64,000 bases of DNA from Vitis vinifera (GCF_030704535.1 NC_081820.1:1555001-1619000); one strand, 5' to 3'. Numbered from the stretch's first letter, positions 1-10,507 are shown. The notes: generated from the sequence alone by a model not told the origin. Numbers and translations are program-made.

Positions 1-144
1 GTTTTCTTTCTTGTTTTATTTTCCCTTTAAAATAAAAATAAAATAAGTGGCGACTCCAACTTTTTTTCAAAAATCAATTTTTCACAAATAAAAAGCGAGT
101 CTCGCCGATCGAGTGGGGACGCACGTGAAAAATGCGGGTCCACA
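1..144 (+). repeat. 3' end of a large LTR (Tat/Ogre-like), truncated by window edge
   Basis: The first 144 bases match the last ~140 bases of the LTR that ends at 5522. Both have a ggcgactcc motif, then a cgagtgggga block, then the terminal gcggg(a)tccaca ending in CA. The rest lies outside the window. The LTR stops about 10 bases from the stop codon of the neighbouring minus-strand MYB copy, so it inserted at the very 3' end of that gene. The Tat/Ogre assignment rests on the ggcgactcc/gagtggggac wording typical of those long LTRs and is an inference. Confidence 0.6.
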
Positions 145-153
145 ACCCGGTCA

Positions 154-1545
154 TTACAACACGAGTGCAACGTCTTCGCAAAAAGAGTCACTAGTCTCAT
201 CATTCTCCCCAAAGAGAAATTCTTCTAGCCAGGCTTCCAAAGGGGAGATCTCTTCAGTTGGTGGGGTCATCTCATTTTCCACTTGATTAGTCATAGAGCG
301 CTCTGATGACTCTGAAACCATCAGTGCAGGAGTCGAACCTGCATTTGGAACATTCCCAAACAAAGAGCCAATATCGGCTGCATAGTTGTTGTTAACTTTT
401 GGGTCAGGAATCAAAACCCCCGTATTTGGAATACTGGTAATCAAAGGACCAAACTGGTCTGGATGGCTGTAAACTGTTGGGTCCTCCATAGCCAGGTAAT
501 TGAAACCGGGTCCTTGACCGGGGAGAGCCCCCGCAGGGTCTATTGAAATGGAACCGACTCCATGGAGCTGAGCCTCAGGATCGGGTGTAATGTCACCGAA
601 GCCCTGCTGTACTACTGGGTTATGCAGCGAGTGAAGATTGGGTAGTTGTGCATCTGAGTGCAACCCCGGGGCATAGCTCCTCACATAAGCAGTAATAGAA
701 GCCAACCAATCAGCAACTGCGAGTAACGGTTGTATCGGTGTCTGAGTGGTAGGGGGGATATTCCCAAATAAAGAGCCAACATGGCCTGCATAGTTTTGGT
801 TAAGTTGTGGGAAAGGAATCGTATTTAGAAAACTGGTATTCAAAGGGCCAAACTGGTCTGGATAGTAAACTGTTGGGTCTTCCATAGCCTGATAATTGAA
901 ACCAGGTCCTTGAGCGGGGAAAGCGCCCGTAGGGTTTGTTGAAATGAAGCCAACTCCATGGGGCTGAGGATTGGGTAGCCGTGCATCTGAGTGCAACCTC
1001 AGGGCATAGGCCCTTATATAATTCACACAAGAATCCAAAAAAACAGCAGCAGCTAGTAACGGTTGGAACAACGGTGTCTGAGTGGCAGGGGGAATTTCCT
1101 TTTTCGCAAGCTTCTTCTTCAAACTGGTGTTCCAAATAGTTCTTGATTTCACTGTCAGTCTGACCTGGAAGGTGAGTGGCTATAAATACCCACCTACAAA
1201 AACAAGACAATCTGCTCAAATGATGTATTTTCATGAATGAAAAAGATCAAAAAAATGAGGAGATTCTCATTACCTATTGCCATGATCAGATTGAAGTCTG
1301 ATGATGGTGTCTTCTTCGTCTTGAGAGAAGTTCCCTCGCTTGATACCAGGCTTCAGATACTGGCTCCACCTCAATCGACAACTCTTCCCACACTTGTTCA
1401 GCCTCGCAAGCTTTGGGACCTCCGTCCACCGTGTAGGCTCACCATGTCTCTTCATGTATCGAATCAGTTTCTGATCTTCTTTAGGAGTCCATGGACTCTT
1501 CTTCAACCCATTCCGCCCATGTTCCTGTGATGCTGCCATTATCAA
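154..1545 (-). pseudogene. R2R3-MYB-like gene, frameshifted, with duplicated C-terminal region
   Basis: Exon 1 (1545-1274) encodes R2 with W-x18-20-W spacing, the KSCRLRW recognition helix and the first part of R3. A GT donor at 1273 and AG acceptor at 1195-1194 give an 80-bp intron. Exon 2 (1193-154) resumes with the R3 tryptophan and the LPGQTDSEIKNY helix. The AAA run at 1134-1136 holds one base too many for the NYWNTSLKKKL stretch that follows, so the helix and the 300-residue tail lie in different frames. The tail (stop at 154) holds a tandem duplication: 1092-757 and 756-346 both read PP(A/T)TQTP... to ...GSLFGN(I/V), the second with about 25 extra residues. It ends in an acidic EAWLEEFLFG segment, as plant MYB activation tails often do. 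A sequencing error in the A run would make it intact. No canonical promoter module of the cluster is seen upstream. Confidence 0.8.
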
Positions 1546-2359
1546 TCACATGCACAGATGGCAAAAAAAAAAAAAAAAATCCTATAAATTTCCCATGAAA
1601 TACTGTAATCGTTTAAACCACACCTTGGAAGTATTCTTTTGAAAAGACGTACTTACCCATTTCTTTTCTAGTAGTTTTTTTTCATTATATCTTTCGAACC
1701 CAACCATAACCTAAGTTTTTTCAGTTATTTTTTACAATGTTTTAAATGATAATAAAAAATATAAAAAATCCTTTAAAATATTTGACATTATATATAATTA
1801 GATAGTAAATTCCGAAGAATAAATAAAAAAACTATCTTTTATATTTAAATTTTATTTTTGTCTTTTTATCCATCATGAACTTTCTACCAATTTTCAGAGT
1901 TTTCAATCCTTTACTTCATATTACCCCACTTTCCACATGCACCCTATAACATAATTGTGCCGTTTTTTTTTTCATTATTTATTTATTCTTTTTCTTCCAT
2001 TTTTCTTAGAAGAGTTATGCTATATTTTATAAGAATCCAAATTTCATATTTTAACCAAACACATGATATGATAAAATTATTCCACAAATATGCATTTAAT
2101 TATAATGAAATATTTGAATGCAATGTCTTTGGGAGGAATTTTTTTTTTTACTTGTTAGAAAAATAAAATTAATAAATTTAAATTTTGTTATTGGCGAATG
2201 ATTTTCATTTTTATTATCTTAAAAAAATGTTGTTCAATTCTTTCAATCTTGTTCACAAAAATAATTTTAATTTTATTTATAAAATATAAATTTAGTTTAA
2301 CCTTTTTTTTTTAAAAAAAAAAATTGATTTAAAGTTTTATAAATTGATATTCTTAATAG
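1546..2359. other. AT-rich intergenic DNA with dispersed repeat
   Basis: No gene. From about 1855 the sequence matches 55297-55580, and from 2041 it matches 57815-58125; all contain the same aaacacatgatatgataaaa and tgcatttaattataa strings. This is part of the duplicated block that continues after the solo LTR at 5528. Confidence 0.6.
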
Positions 2360-2364
2360 GTGAG
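2360..2364. repeat. Left target-site duplication gtgag of solo LTR
   Basis: The five bases gtgag directly precede TGTAGACC and recur at 5523-5527 directly after the terminal CCACA. The paralogous empty site at 58126-58130 reads gtggg. Confidence 0.8.
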
Positions 2365-5300
2365 TGTAGACCCCCTCTTTTTGTTTTGTTTTTTCTTATA
2401 TATATATATTTATTTATTTATTTATTTATTTTGTTTATTTTGGAGCCTTTCCCGCCACCTTTGGAGAGCACCCCGTGGAGGACTCGGGTAGATGACAGCT
2501 CGTTGAAAGGGAGGGGGGACCGAGCTTCTTGGAAGATCAGCTGCATGAAACGCGTGGCGGAGCAATTGACCGTGGCCATGGTGTTAGTTGGGATGGCGAC
2601 CAGCTGAGTAGGGAATAGGAGAGCAGGTCCATGGCTTGCAGAAAGAGTTTGGACCGACGGAGGAGAGACAAAGAAAAAACAGAGAGAAAAAGTGAGGAGG
2701 AGGGGTTGCGGTTAAAGAGAGAAAAATACGTTCACAGAGAGAGCTGAGAACAGGGAAAAAGAAGCTCAGGGAGGAGCAGGGGAGCTCGCCCGAGTGGTCC
2801 AGGTATGATTTCAGCATCTTCTTGGATTTTCACATTTCATTATGATTCAATCCTGATTCTTGTTTTTTTTTTTATTATTGAGTTCGTTTGTTGATTGGAG
2901 TGGATGTCATAGGCCATTCGTTAGTTTTGCAAGGCCGTTGCCTGACCATGCATGACCCCATTCAACGTCCATTCCATGCGTATGGCCTCTTGCATACACG
3001 ACCAACTGACCTAAACCTCATCTCTTGTTTTCTATTGCCCCAAAGCTCATCAACCCATCAACCTTGCATGCATGTGATCACCTCGCATGGGAGTGGCGTA
3101 CCCCACTTCCGTTTGCCGCGAAGCCCTTTCTATATCCACACCTTTGCCCACTTCTCATTTGCTCACTGCCCTCCACGCCCTCTTCTCTCATACCAACTAT
3201 CTATCCTTCTCCCACCACTAATCTTCCATACCCGTCACACCGCTGCCAGACCCACTTTCTCTCACTAGGATTCCTGCATCCAGTTGTCAACCCCTCTACC
3301 AAGCTCCTACCGCGATGGCCTCCCAAACCACCACCTACACGGCCACCAGCTCCTCCGCCTAGCGTCGCCGATGACGCCTCTGTACAAGCAGCAATTGTGG
3401 GCACCCGCCACCTACAGCGACGAAGCACAGCATCGTCATGAGAGTAATGACACCCGCCTCTCCCACTGCCGCAGCTAGAGCGTCATCGACGGGAATTTGG
3501 ACGAGCTCAAGGCTCGTACCGAGCGAGGATTCAACTTCGGACTCGTCAAAGAGCCGCGGATGTTTTGCCATACGTGGAGGTGGGTCTGAAGAAGAGTGGT
3601 TTCGGAATGTGATTTGTCTTGTGCCAGCTTACTGGTAGCTGGTATTCCGTCCCTACTACTTTTGCGGACAGCAAGTCCTTGTGCGGCGTCGAAGCCCTCA
3701 CGATTTGTTACATTGACGACACCTTAGATTCTTTCCCGAAAGCTGCCGGAGCTCCCTGACTATAACTTCACCATCATCGGAGTATTCAACTCTCATTACT
3801 AGAACTTTCCCTATTATGGCCCATATAGATAAGTGTTAATTGGGCCTAAGCTAGACAATGCACCATCATGAATGCTCAAGGCCCATGAGCATTCCTTAAA
3901 GACTCCTTTCCAATTTGGGCCTATTCCTAAATGCCCAATTCGCATGGCCATTATCTTTTGCTCATTCCCAAAGCCCTTGGACTTTAAAATTCAATTTATG
4001 AAAAATCCCCCATCCAAATAATCCACTTTTACAAAGTTTTGCCTTTCAATAATTCTGCAAAACCATGATTTTCCAAAATTTGATTTCTAATCTCCGGGAT
4101 TTGTATTGCCATATTTATTTACATAATCATTATTACTTAGGTTATTACTACTATCTTATTTATTCACTTGTTCTTAAAATTCCATCATTAAGCATTTCTC
4201 TAAAATTCCGATTTCCGAACTTAATTTCCTATTTTCGAAGTTCCGTTTTTTTACACCAATCTAATTATTCACTATCATCATTATTTTATTTGTTTATGTG
4301 TTTATTTTTAAAAATTCAATCTTTAAATAACTTTTCGAAATTCCGATCTCTAAATTTAAATTCCAATTTGCGAAATTTTGATTTTCACATCAATTTATTT
4401 AATCATCATTTTATTCATTTTTTTATTTTTTTATTTTTAAAATTTAATTTTTGAACAATTCATCAAAATTCTGACTTCCAAATTGAATTGCCAAAATTTA
4501 TTTTTTATATTTACTTAATCATCATTATTTTCATTACTATCATTATTCTATTTTATTTATTTCAAAAATTCCTTTTTCAAGTGATCCCGATTTTCTGACT
4601 TCTGAATTTGGTTCTCAATTTAAAAAATTTCAATGTTTACGCATGTTTTTCCTAAAACCCTAATTTTCGAACTTAATTTCCGAATTCCAAAATTCTAATT
4701 TCCTTCAAATTTAACCCAAAAAATTCCAAATCCTTAAATTTAATTCCCAAGACTCCAATTTTCCAATAAATTTCAAAAATCAAGTTTCCTCTCGAACCGT
4801 TTTATTCCTACTTCGGTTCCCAAATAAACTTTCTGTTCTTCTTGGTTTTACATAAGCATTAATACGATTTTCACAATTCCTGGGTATTGGAATTTGTGAG
4901 ACTAATTCGTGCAAAAATAAAATTAGGCTTTGGTAAAGACCCAACATCAAATGAATTTTCTTTAAAATAAAAAATAATAAATTTGAATGAAGTGACACAT
5001 GTGCTATTGATGATTTTGTATTTTGTTTAGTGACATGCATACTATATTTTGCAATCATTAATTGTGCACTAGCCCCGTTGCTTGATAGCGCATTTGTGGC
5101 TCGTGACCGAGGTACGCATCCATTTCTATTCTGATTATTTCCTATGCATGTTTTGATTTCCATATGCGTATGATTGATTTGAGTATTAATTGATTTTTTT
5201 ATTGATTGCCACGTCAGTCTCACCTTATCAGTAGAGACCTGATTTTAGGGACTTAGAGGGGTGTTACGGTCCATACCGTACCTTCCCGATAAGTAACCTG

Positions 5301-5522
5301 ACCCCTGAACCTGATCTGGTTTTTCACAAATCATCTTTTTCAAAACAAGGAGTCACACTTAAGGTTTTCTTTTTTATTTTGTTTACCTTTTAAAAATAAA
5401 ACAAAAATAAATGACGACTCCAAGTTATTTTCTAAAAAAATAACGAATAAATCAATTTTCTAAAATAAAAGTGAGTTTTGCCATCGAGTGGGGAACGCAT
5501 GACTCGAAATGCGGGATCCACA
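2365..5522 (+). mobile_element. Solo LTR, 3158 bp, Tat/Ogre-like gypsy family
   Basis: The segment starts TGTAGACCCC, ends GATCCACA and is bounded by the 5-bp repeat gtgag, as LTR retrotransposon integration makes. No internal gag/pol, primer-binding site or second LTR is found, so it is a single LTR left by LTR-LTR recombination. The end resembles bases 1-144. It contains a GC-richer 5' part (2440-3800) without long coding frames and a 4050-4760 stretch of repeated ttccgaactt/aatttccg wording. The paralogous block at 57.8-58.2 kb runs straight across the site, which proves an insertion here. The + orientation is assigned by likeness of its 3' end to other plant LTR ends. Confidence 0.75.
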
Positions 5523-5527
5523 GTGAG
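5523..5527. repeat. Right target-site duplication gtgag of solo LTR
   Basis: Identical to 2360-2364; sequence homologous to 58131 onward resumes immediately. Confidence 0.8.
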
Positions 5528-6487
5528 ACAGAAAAAGGACTACATCAAAGTCAGGGATCAACATCCCTAACTTTGATGTAGAGTTCTTATGATTTTAAAA
5601 CACGTCTCATTAAAAGAAGTGTATATGTATCAAACAATTCTTCTCAATACCTACTAACAATAGAAATGAGCATCATGCATTGAAATCTTGTAAAGAAGGG
5701 TATAGCATGACATGTTTTATAAAGTAAATATTATTTAAAAATTTTAAAAATTTAAAATAATAAACATTCAATGTTGAAAAGATATGATCAAGTATAACAT
5801 GTTAAAAATTATATATATTATCAAGAATTCTCCAATCTTCTTGTTCCACCATATACTTTTCATACCCTTTTCTTACTTGTTTTTTTCTACCACATACTAT
5901 TCATACTTTTTCTTATTTTTTTTCTTTCTAAATGGAGCTAAAGCTAAAATTAAGGTAAAGCAAAATCAGCTGCCAAAAATCTATTGGATTATGATTTTAA
6001 GTTTTTAACCCAGCTATGATCAATGTTAGAAGAGAAATTTTCCCAGACCCACCACAAAGAAAGGTGTGCCTGATAATATGTGGTATTGCAATCGCAAAAA
6101 TGGAACAAAGAAGTGAGGTTGTATTATTAGCTATGATTAATTTCATTGCCTTACTCAAAAAACAACTAAGTTCTTCCCGATTTCTACGACCATCCACCAG
6201 GTATGCTATTTATGCCATTAATAGTACTAGTTTAGATACAAAACATACACTTCTTGTCTATCTATTACCTTTTAAATCGAAGAGAATTCAATGTTTGACC
6301 AGTGAACACCAATAACAGGGAGAAGATAAAATTGAAGACTTTTATAACATTAATGGGTCTGATAACCGTCTAATAACCCTTCAACATAATACTCACACAG
6401 GTTTATTATAAGATGTATTCATGAACATGGAACAAACACACAGGCTTGTGTGTCTATATATCTATATGTGGAACTTATGCATAATGA
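5528..6487. other. 3' flank of MYB copy A, part of a segmental duplication
   Basis: Nearly colinear with 58131-59203. Shared strings include ctattggattatgattttaa, the atgctatttatgccattaatag stretch and tctatatatctatatgtgg. I see no gene. Reading frames here such as 6016-6315 recur only because the DNA is duplicated. Confidence 0.65.
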
Positions 6488-7090
6488 CTAGTAGGTAGAA
6501 AGTTCTATATATTTTTTCAAGCAAACTAAACTCTGGTTGACGATTTCTTGTGAGGCTGAAACTGGTGTAGGAATCGAGCTTAAGCTTGTGTTTGGATCAA
6601 TATTGTGGTTGAGATGAAAGAGTTGTGTGGCATGTGGCTGATCCCTGGTGCTACTTTGTGGGTCGAGAATATGCTCATCATTACTTCTCCAAAGCTGCTT
6701 CTTCAAATGGCTGTACCAGCGGTTCTTGACATCATTATCTGTTCGCCCTGGAAGATGAGCTACTATACTTTCCCAGCTGCAACATAACACAAACTGATCA
6801 AACTATCATATCATATGATTATGGAAAAGTATGAGGATGATTCTCATTACCTATTCCCATAGAGCGACTGGAAGCAGATGATGGCCTCGTCTTCCTCTTG
6901 GGAGAAGTTCCCTCTCTGGACATTAGGATCCAGATCGTTATTCTACCTTCCTACAACTCTTGCCACTCCCGCTCAGCCCTGTCAGCTTTGCGATATCTGG
7001 ATCGGGATTTCTGCATTGACATTCAAAGACCCTCTGGTCTTCTTCTTTGGTGGTCCATCGCGGTGTCTGCTCCTCTGGCCTTACCATCAT
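6488..7090 (-). pseudogene. R2R3-MYB-like copy A, frameshifted and 3'-deleted
   Basis: Exon 1 runs from the ATG pair at 7090/7087 to 6851; exon 2 is 6776-6488. Exon 1 has the [15 protein letters not shown] start of R2. Compared with copy B (59204-59817) it lacks nine bases (the L-H-W of R2) near 6995-7005 and then two bases near the recognition helix, so the frame stops just after GKSCRK at about 6938. The donor GTAATGAG and acceptor remain. Exon 2 has intact R3 helices ([14 protein letters not shown]) and a tail, but about 170 bases coding for the original C-terminus are missing between 6529 and 6536, so the end runs into unrelated sequence. The two-base loss alone should abolish the protein. 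Confidence 0.8.
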
Positions 7091-7290
7091 GGATTTCCCT
7101 GCAAAAATGGAAGAAATTAACCCAATAAAATTTTCATGAGACATACTACAAGAAAAATAAATACAATGACTGCTTAAAAACCAGGGAAGCGTCATTTAAA
7201 GCAAGCTGTCAAGAGGAGATTGAGACTTGAAGAAACAAAGTGATTGATATCCAATGCTTGGCTGAGCTTGCTTCATAGTGCGCAGGGAAA

Positions 7291-7296
7291 TTTATA
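7291..7296 (-). promoter_or_regulatory. TATA box of MYB copy A promoter module
   Basis: Plus-strand tttata within gggaaatttatagaagagag; on the minus strand this reads CTATAAATTTCCC, about 200 bases before the coding ATG at 7087. The same module precedes nearly every MYB copy in the window. Confidence 0.6.
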
Positions 7297-7300
7297 GAAG

Positions 7301-7470
7301 AGAGTTGCTTTCATGTTATCAGTTTGAGACAAACTGAAGTGAAATTTACAGTAGAGAGTTGCTTTCATGTTATCGGTTTGAGACAAACTGAAATGAAATT
7401 TACAGAAGAGAGTGTTTCGTGTTATCAATTTGAGACAAACTGAAATGAAATTTACAGAAGAGAGTATTTC
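7301..7470 (-). repeat. Tandem ~53-bp promoter repeats with CAGTTT/AAACTG dyads
   Basis: Three units follow the TATA module upstream of copy A. Each contains a dyad of the form CAGTTTGAGACAAACTG, at 7320-7336, 7374-7390 (first half CGGTTT) and 7426-7442 (first half CAATTT). Between dyads lies gaaatttacagaagagagt, a decayed version of the TATA segment (TTTATA changed to TTTACA). A longer version of this array is at 60012-60276. Confidence 0.75.
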
Positions 7471-7945
7471 GGGGACAGAAACGAGATTCTAGTGAATGAA
7501 AATGGAGTTGAGAGCTCTCAGTATTGGAGATTCTTAGTGGGCTAAATAATCCGTCGACATATCTTAGCCGTCCAAAGAGATTAGTCCGAGCCTCAGGTTT
7601 GGAGCCCGAACCAGATTCTGAGAAGATTTTTTTTTAGCTTTTGACATCTCCATCTCACTATGGCCTGTTCTTTTTCTTTTTTTATTTATTTTTATTATTT
7701 AGAGACAATTTTATTTTTCAAGACTATAAATATATTTTTAAATTCAATAAAAATTTCTCTAATTATTTGACTAATTTTATAATCTAAGAGTTTAAAAAAA
7801 CCTTAATATAAAAGATAAGAAAATGTTATTTTATGAAAAAAATTATTTTGATTTATAAATTATAATTCGGAGGTATTTTCAAATCAAATAATTATTTAAA
7901 TAAAAGAATTAAAGCATATTTTGCAAAGAAAAGTACGGCACTACT
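7471..7945. other. Intergenic, no gene seen
   Basis: Transition from the promoter flank to AT-rich sequence; homology with the 60.3-kb flank is lost by about 7500. No coding or structural signal recognised. Confidence 0.5.
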
Positions 7946-8340
7946 CTAGTTTCGTAACCGAGCCAGCCGGTTAGGAGAAATTCGAAAATCAAAATTTTCG
8001 GAAGCAAATAGCGGTGGGGTGCAGAGTGTGGTTTTGCTTCTCGAGGATAACGACGTTAAAACTGACACCGTCAGTTGGAGGTCATGACGGTGTGAGTTGG
8101 CCCACTTGCCTTTATACGTGGAGAGAGATTGAAGCCTACCTAGATTTGGAAAAAAATGCCGACCACTTTGGTTGGCGACACGCGTTGACACAAGGGTGGA
8201 CTGATAAATTATGCTGTGGTCAATAGTATTGACGGCGAGGACACGTGGAAGAGCAAGGACCAATGAATTAGAATTATTCTGATTTGACGATATTGGATTG
8301 GACACAGTAGCGAGAGGCTTGAAAGGAGAAAAAGGAAAAA
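7946..8340. other. GC-richer unassigned segment
   Basis: This segment is GC-richer than its surroundings and contains an acgtgg G-box-like core near 8240 and a ccaat box near 8261. A minus-strand frame of 119 codons spans 7946-8305 but shows no recognisable domain. It could be a stranded promoter or 5'-untranslated piece of an unrelated gene. I do not call a gene. Confidence 0.25.
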
Positions 8341-8347
8341 TTCCCTT

Positions 8348-8382
<35 letters not shown>

Positions 8383-8588
8383 ATATATAGATATATCAAT
8401 TAAAAACATTATAAATTCAATTTATATAATATTAATTAAATTTATTTCAAGTCTTATTAAAAATAAAAATAATTTTGTAATTATAAATAAATTAAAAAAT
8501 AAAAGTAAAACATGAAAAGTAATATCATAATAAAATTACTAACCTCATTAATAAATCAAATACATTAAGTCTTGTTTCTCCATGTATT
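8341..8588. repeat. (TA)n tract and dispersed AT-rich repeat
   Basis: A (TA)n microsatellite occupies about 8348-8376. Sequence from about 8403 to 8576 is homologous to 40998-41140 and to 62139-62300 (shared wording such as ttcaatttatataa and taaaacatgaaaagtaat). Confidence 0.6.
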
Positions 8589-9127
8589 AAAAATCTTTAA
8601 TTTCCTCCAATATTTTAAAAATATGTGTAAACTCCATAATAAAAACCAAATATACATTTAAGATTAGTTTCTCCATGTATAAGTTCAAGTTATATATAGT
8701 GAAGTATAAATTAAGATAGCATGAAAATAAATCACATTATTTTTACATATACATGGTTATTGGCACTCTCATCGTTTTTGCATTGAAGTATATTTGGCAC
8801 TCTCATCATTTTTGCATTGAATTATATCAACTTCAATGCAAAAATGATGAGAGTGCCAATAACCATGTGTTATATGTAAAAATAAGGTGATTTATTTTCA
8901 TGCTATCCTAATTTATACTTCACTATATATAACTTGATCTTATACATGGAGAAACTAATCTTAAATGTATATTTGGTTTTTATTATGGAGTTTACACATG
9001 TTTTTTAAAATATTGGAGAAAATTAAAGATTTTTAAATAGAATCAAACCCGTTTATTAAACCCCGTCCTATTAGGGTAGGGGCGGGGTAGGGTGGGCAGG
9101 TAGAAAAAACCCGCCCATTGTCATCCC
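8589..9127. mobile_element. Long inverted-repeat (foldback) element with hAT-like GC-rich end
   Basis: Left arm 8589-8820 and right arm 8831-9037 are near-perfect reverse complements, with only about 10 bases between them; the left arm holds a ~34-bp internal duplication (ggcactctcatc...ttgcattgaa). The right arm continues into a GC-rich stretch (9044-9127) that read on the minus strand starts ggatgacaatgggcggg, a wording typical of plant hAT ends. A second copy lies at 10576-11186, with its extension on the other side. The element breaks a dispersed repeat at taagtcttgttt (8576-8580). I found no coding capacity or certain target duplication. Confidence 0.6.
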
Positions 9128-9948
9128 TCTCTCTGTGTTCCGTAGTGGTCTTTTATACTAAATTTTGTCTCGAATAATTTTTTTTTTGTCTTATTAGTAT
9201 TGCCTTGTATCTTACAAATACCTGTCAAATGATTGTATCCGACATATCCTACAATTATTTTCCTTCCGTGTAATATGCTATCTCATTAGCAAAAGAAGTG
9301 GGAATTATCAATGATCTTACAGCAAAATAATCTAACTCCAAGGTTGAATCATGTGATTGCGGGATAGTACTTAAAAGAGTTGAATCACTTACTTGGGACA
9401 GTTGTTATAAGTTCATCAAACCATTCAAATGGTGGAGTTTTAGTTAAATTAACAAGATTGGAGATGATGATCAGAGGATCTGGTATACCCGTCAAATACA
9501 TGTGGGCTCATTATGCACGCATTAGAGACCTAGAAATGAACCATTATTATTGTGTAGAAAGGGGACTAAAGTACCCCTCAACATAACACAAAACACGGGT
9601 TTATTATAATATTCATAACCATGGAGAAGATGAAGTTGATGCGATTTAGCATACAAATCAAACACTCATCATAGCCCAATACATACTCATTATCTCTACG
9701 AACCCAATCTAGAAATGAAGCGTTATTTTGTGTTGAAAGGGTCTAAGTAACCTATCAACACGATCACACAAACCAGAGTCTTAATTTATTATGTTATATG
9801 ATCCATGAGCATGGAGGAGATCGATGTAGGCATGCATGTACTAATTAAATATACTATCGACTGAAATGTCTTCTGGACGGAACCAGTCACTAAATATACT
9901 AGCGAGTGGAATGTCTTCTGAACCTAAATGTCACTATTCTTATTATCC
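9128..9948. other. MYB 3'-flank remnants
   Basis: Contains degraded copies of the cluster's 3' flank (acacgggtttattataa..catgg at about 9590-9625 and again at 9760-9815) and a short duplication of ctaaatatactatcga/gaatgtcttctg at 9850-9925. No gene. Confidence 0.5.
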
Positions 9949-10453
9949 TTAAAGAAGGTCTGTGATCCAGGCTTCAAAGGTGGTTGAAGTACTGGAATAA
10001 CGGTTGGCGATTTCTTGGTCAACTGAGGTGACTTCAACAATCTCCACTACTTGATCGGCCTTGGAGGGCTCCAGTGAGGCTGAAACCGGCGCAAGAATGG
10101 AACTTGCATTTGGAATACTCGCAGGCCTAGAACCGATCCCATCTGGGTTCCTGGTAGAAACTTGTGGGTCCTCCATAGTCTGCTGGTAATTGAAACTGGG
10201 TGTTTGAGGAGGAAGAGGAGAAGGGGAAGTGAGAAGCTTCTCATCTGTTGGATGGAAGCGATGTCCATGCCGATGATTCCATGCAAAGCTGGCATCTGAG
10301 TGCAACTTGCGGACTTCATCCCTGGGATCATTCAAAGCACAAGTCAACCAATTAGCAGTGTCAAGAAGCTGGTGCCATGGTGTCTGAGTGACAAGGGTCG
10401 GAGTCTTCTTTTTTGAAAGCTTCTTCTTCAGGTGCTTTGCAATAGTTGCCCAC
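9949..10453 (-). pseudogene. MYB-like exon 2 only, R3 recognition helix deleted in frame
   Basis: The acceptor AG at 10455-10454 and the start G-TGG match the second exon of the other MYB copies, and the frame stays open to a stop at 9949. The R3 start WATIAKH is joined directly to LKKKLSKKK; the roughly 15 residues of the GRTDNEIKNYWNTH helix that contact DNA are missing without a frame change. The tail shares TQTPWHQLLDTANWL, the LHSDA motif, FNYQQTMEDP and the final FEAW with the gene at 154-1545, so this is its closest relative here. Exon 1 is absent: the intron is interrupted at about 10566 by an inverted-repeat element. Confidence 0.75.
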
Positions 10454-10483
10454 CTGAAAAGCCAACACAAGTTCGATTAAGTA

Positions 10484-10507
10484 CCCTAAACCCTAAACCC
10501 TAAACCT
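10484..10507. repeat. Short telomere-like (CCCTAAA)n tract
   Basis: Just over three copies of ccctaaa lie in the intron remnant upstream of the MYB exon. Such short interstitial telobox tracts are common in plant genomes. Confidence 0.8.

Noticed and set aside
2888..3571. Overlapping frames in the GC-richer part of the solo LTR
   Set aside because: Several frames on both strands are open at once, which is compositional; no family recognised.
4065..4454. 129-codon frame within the solo LTR
   Set aside because: Low-complexity Leu/Phe/Ser translation of a repeated AT-rich wording.
7946..8305. 119-codon minus-strand frame
   Set aside because: No domain, no splice or start context, and not conserved in the duplicated blocks. 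Kept only as a GC-richer segment.
8589..9037. Hairpin as a microRNA gene
   Set aside because: Arms of over 200 bp and a second dispersed copy fit a transposable element better; small-RNA data would be needed.
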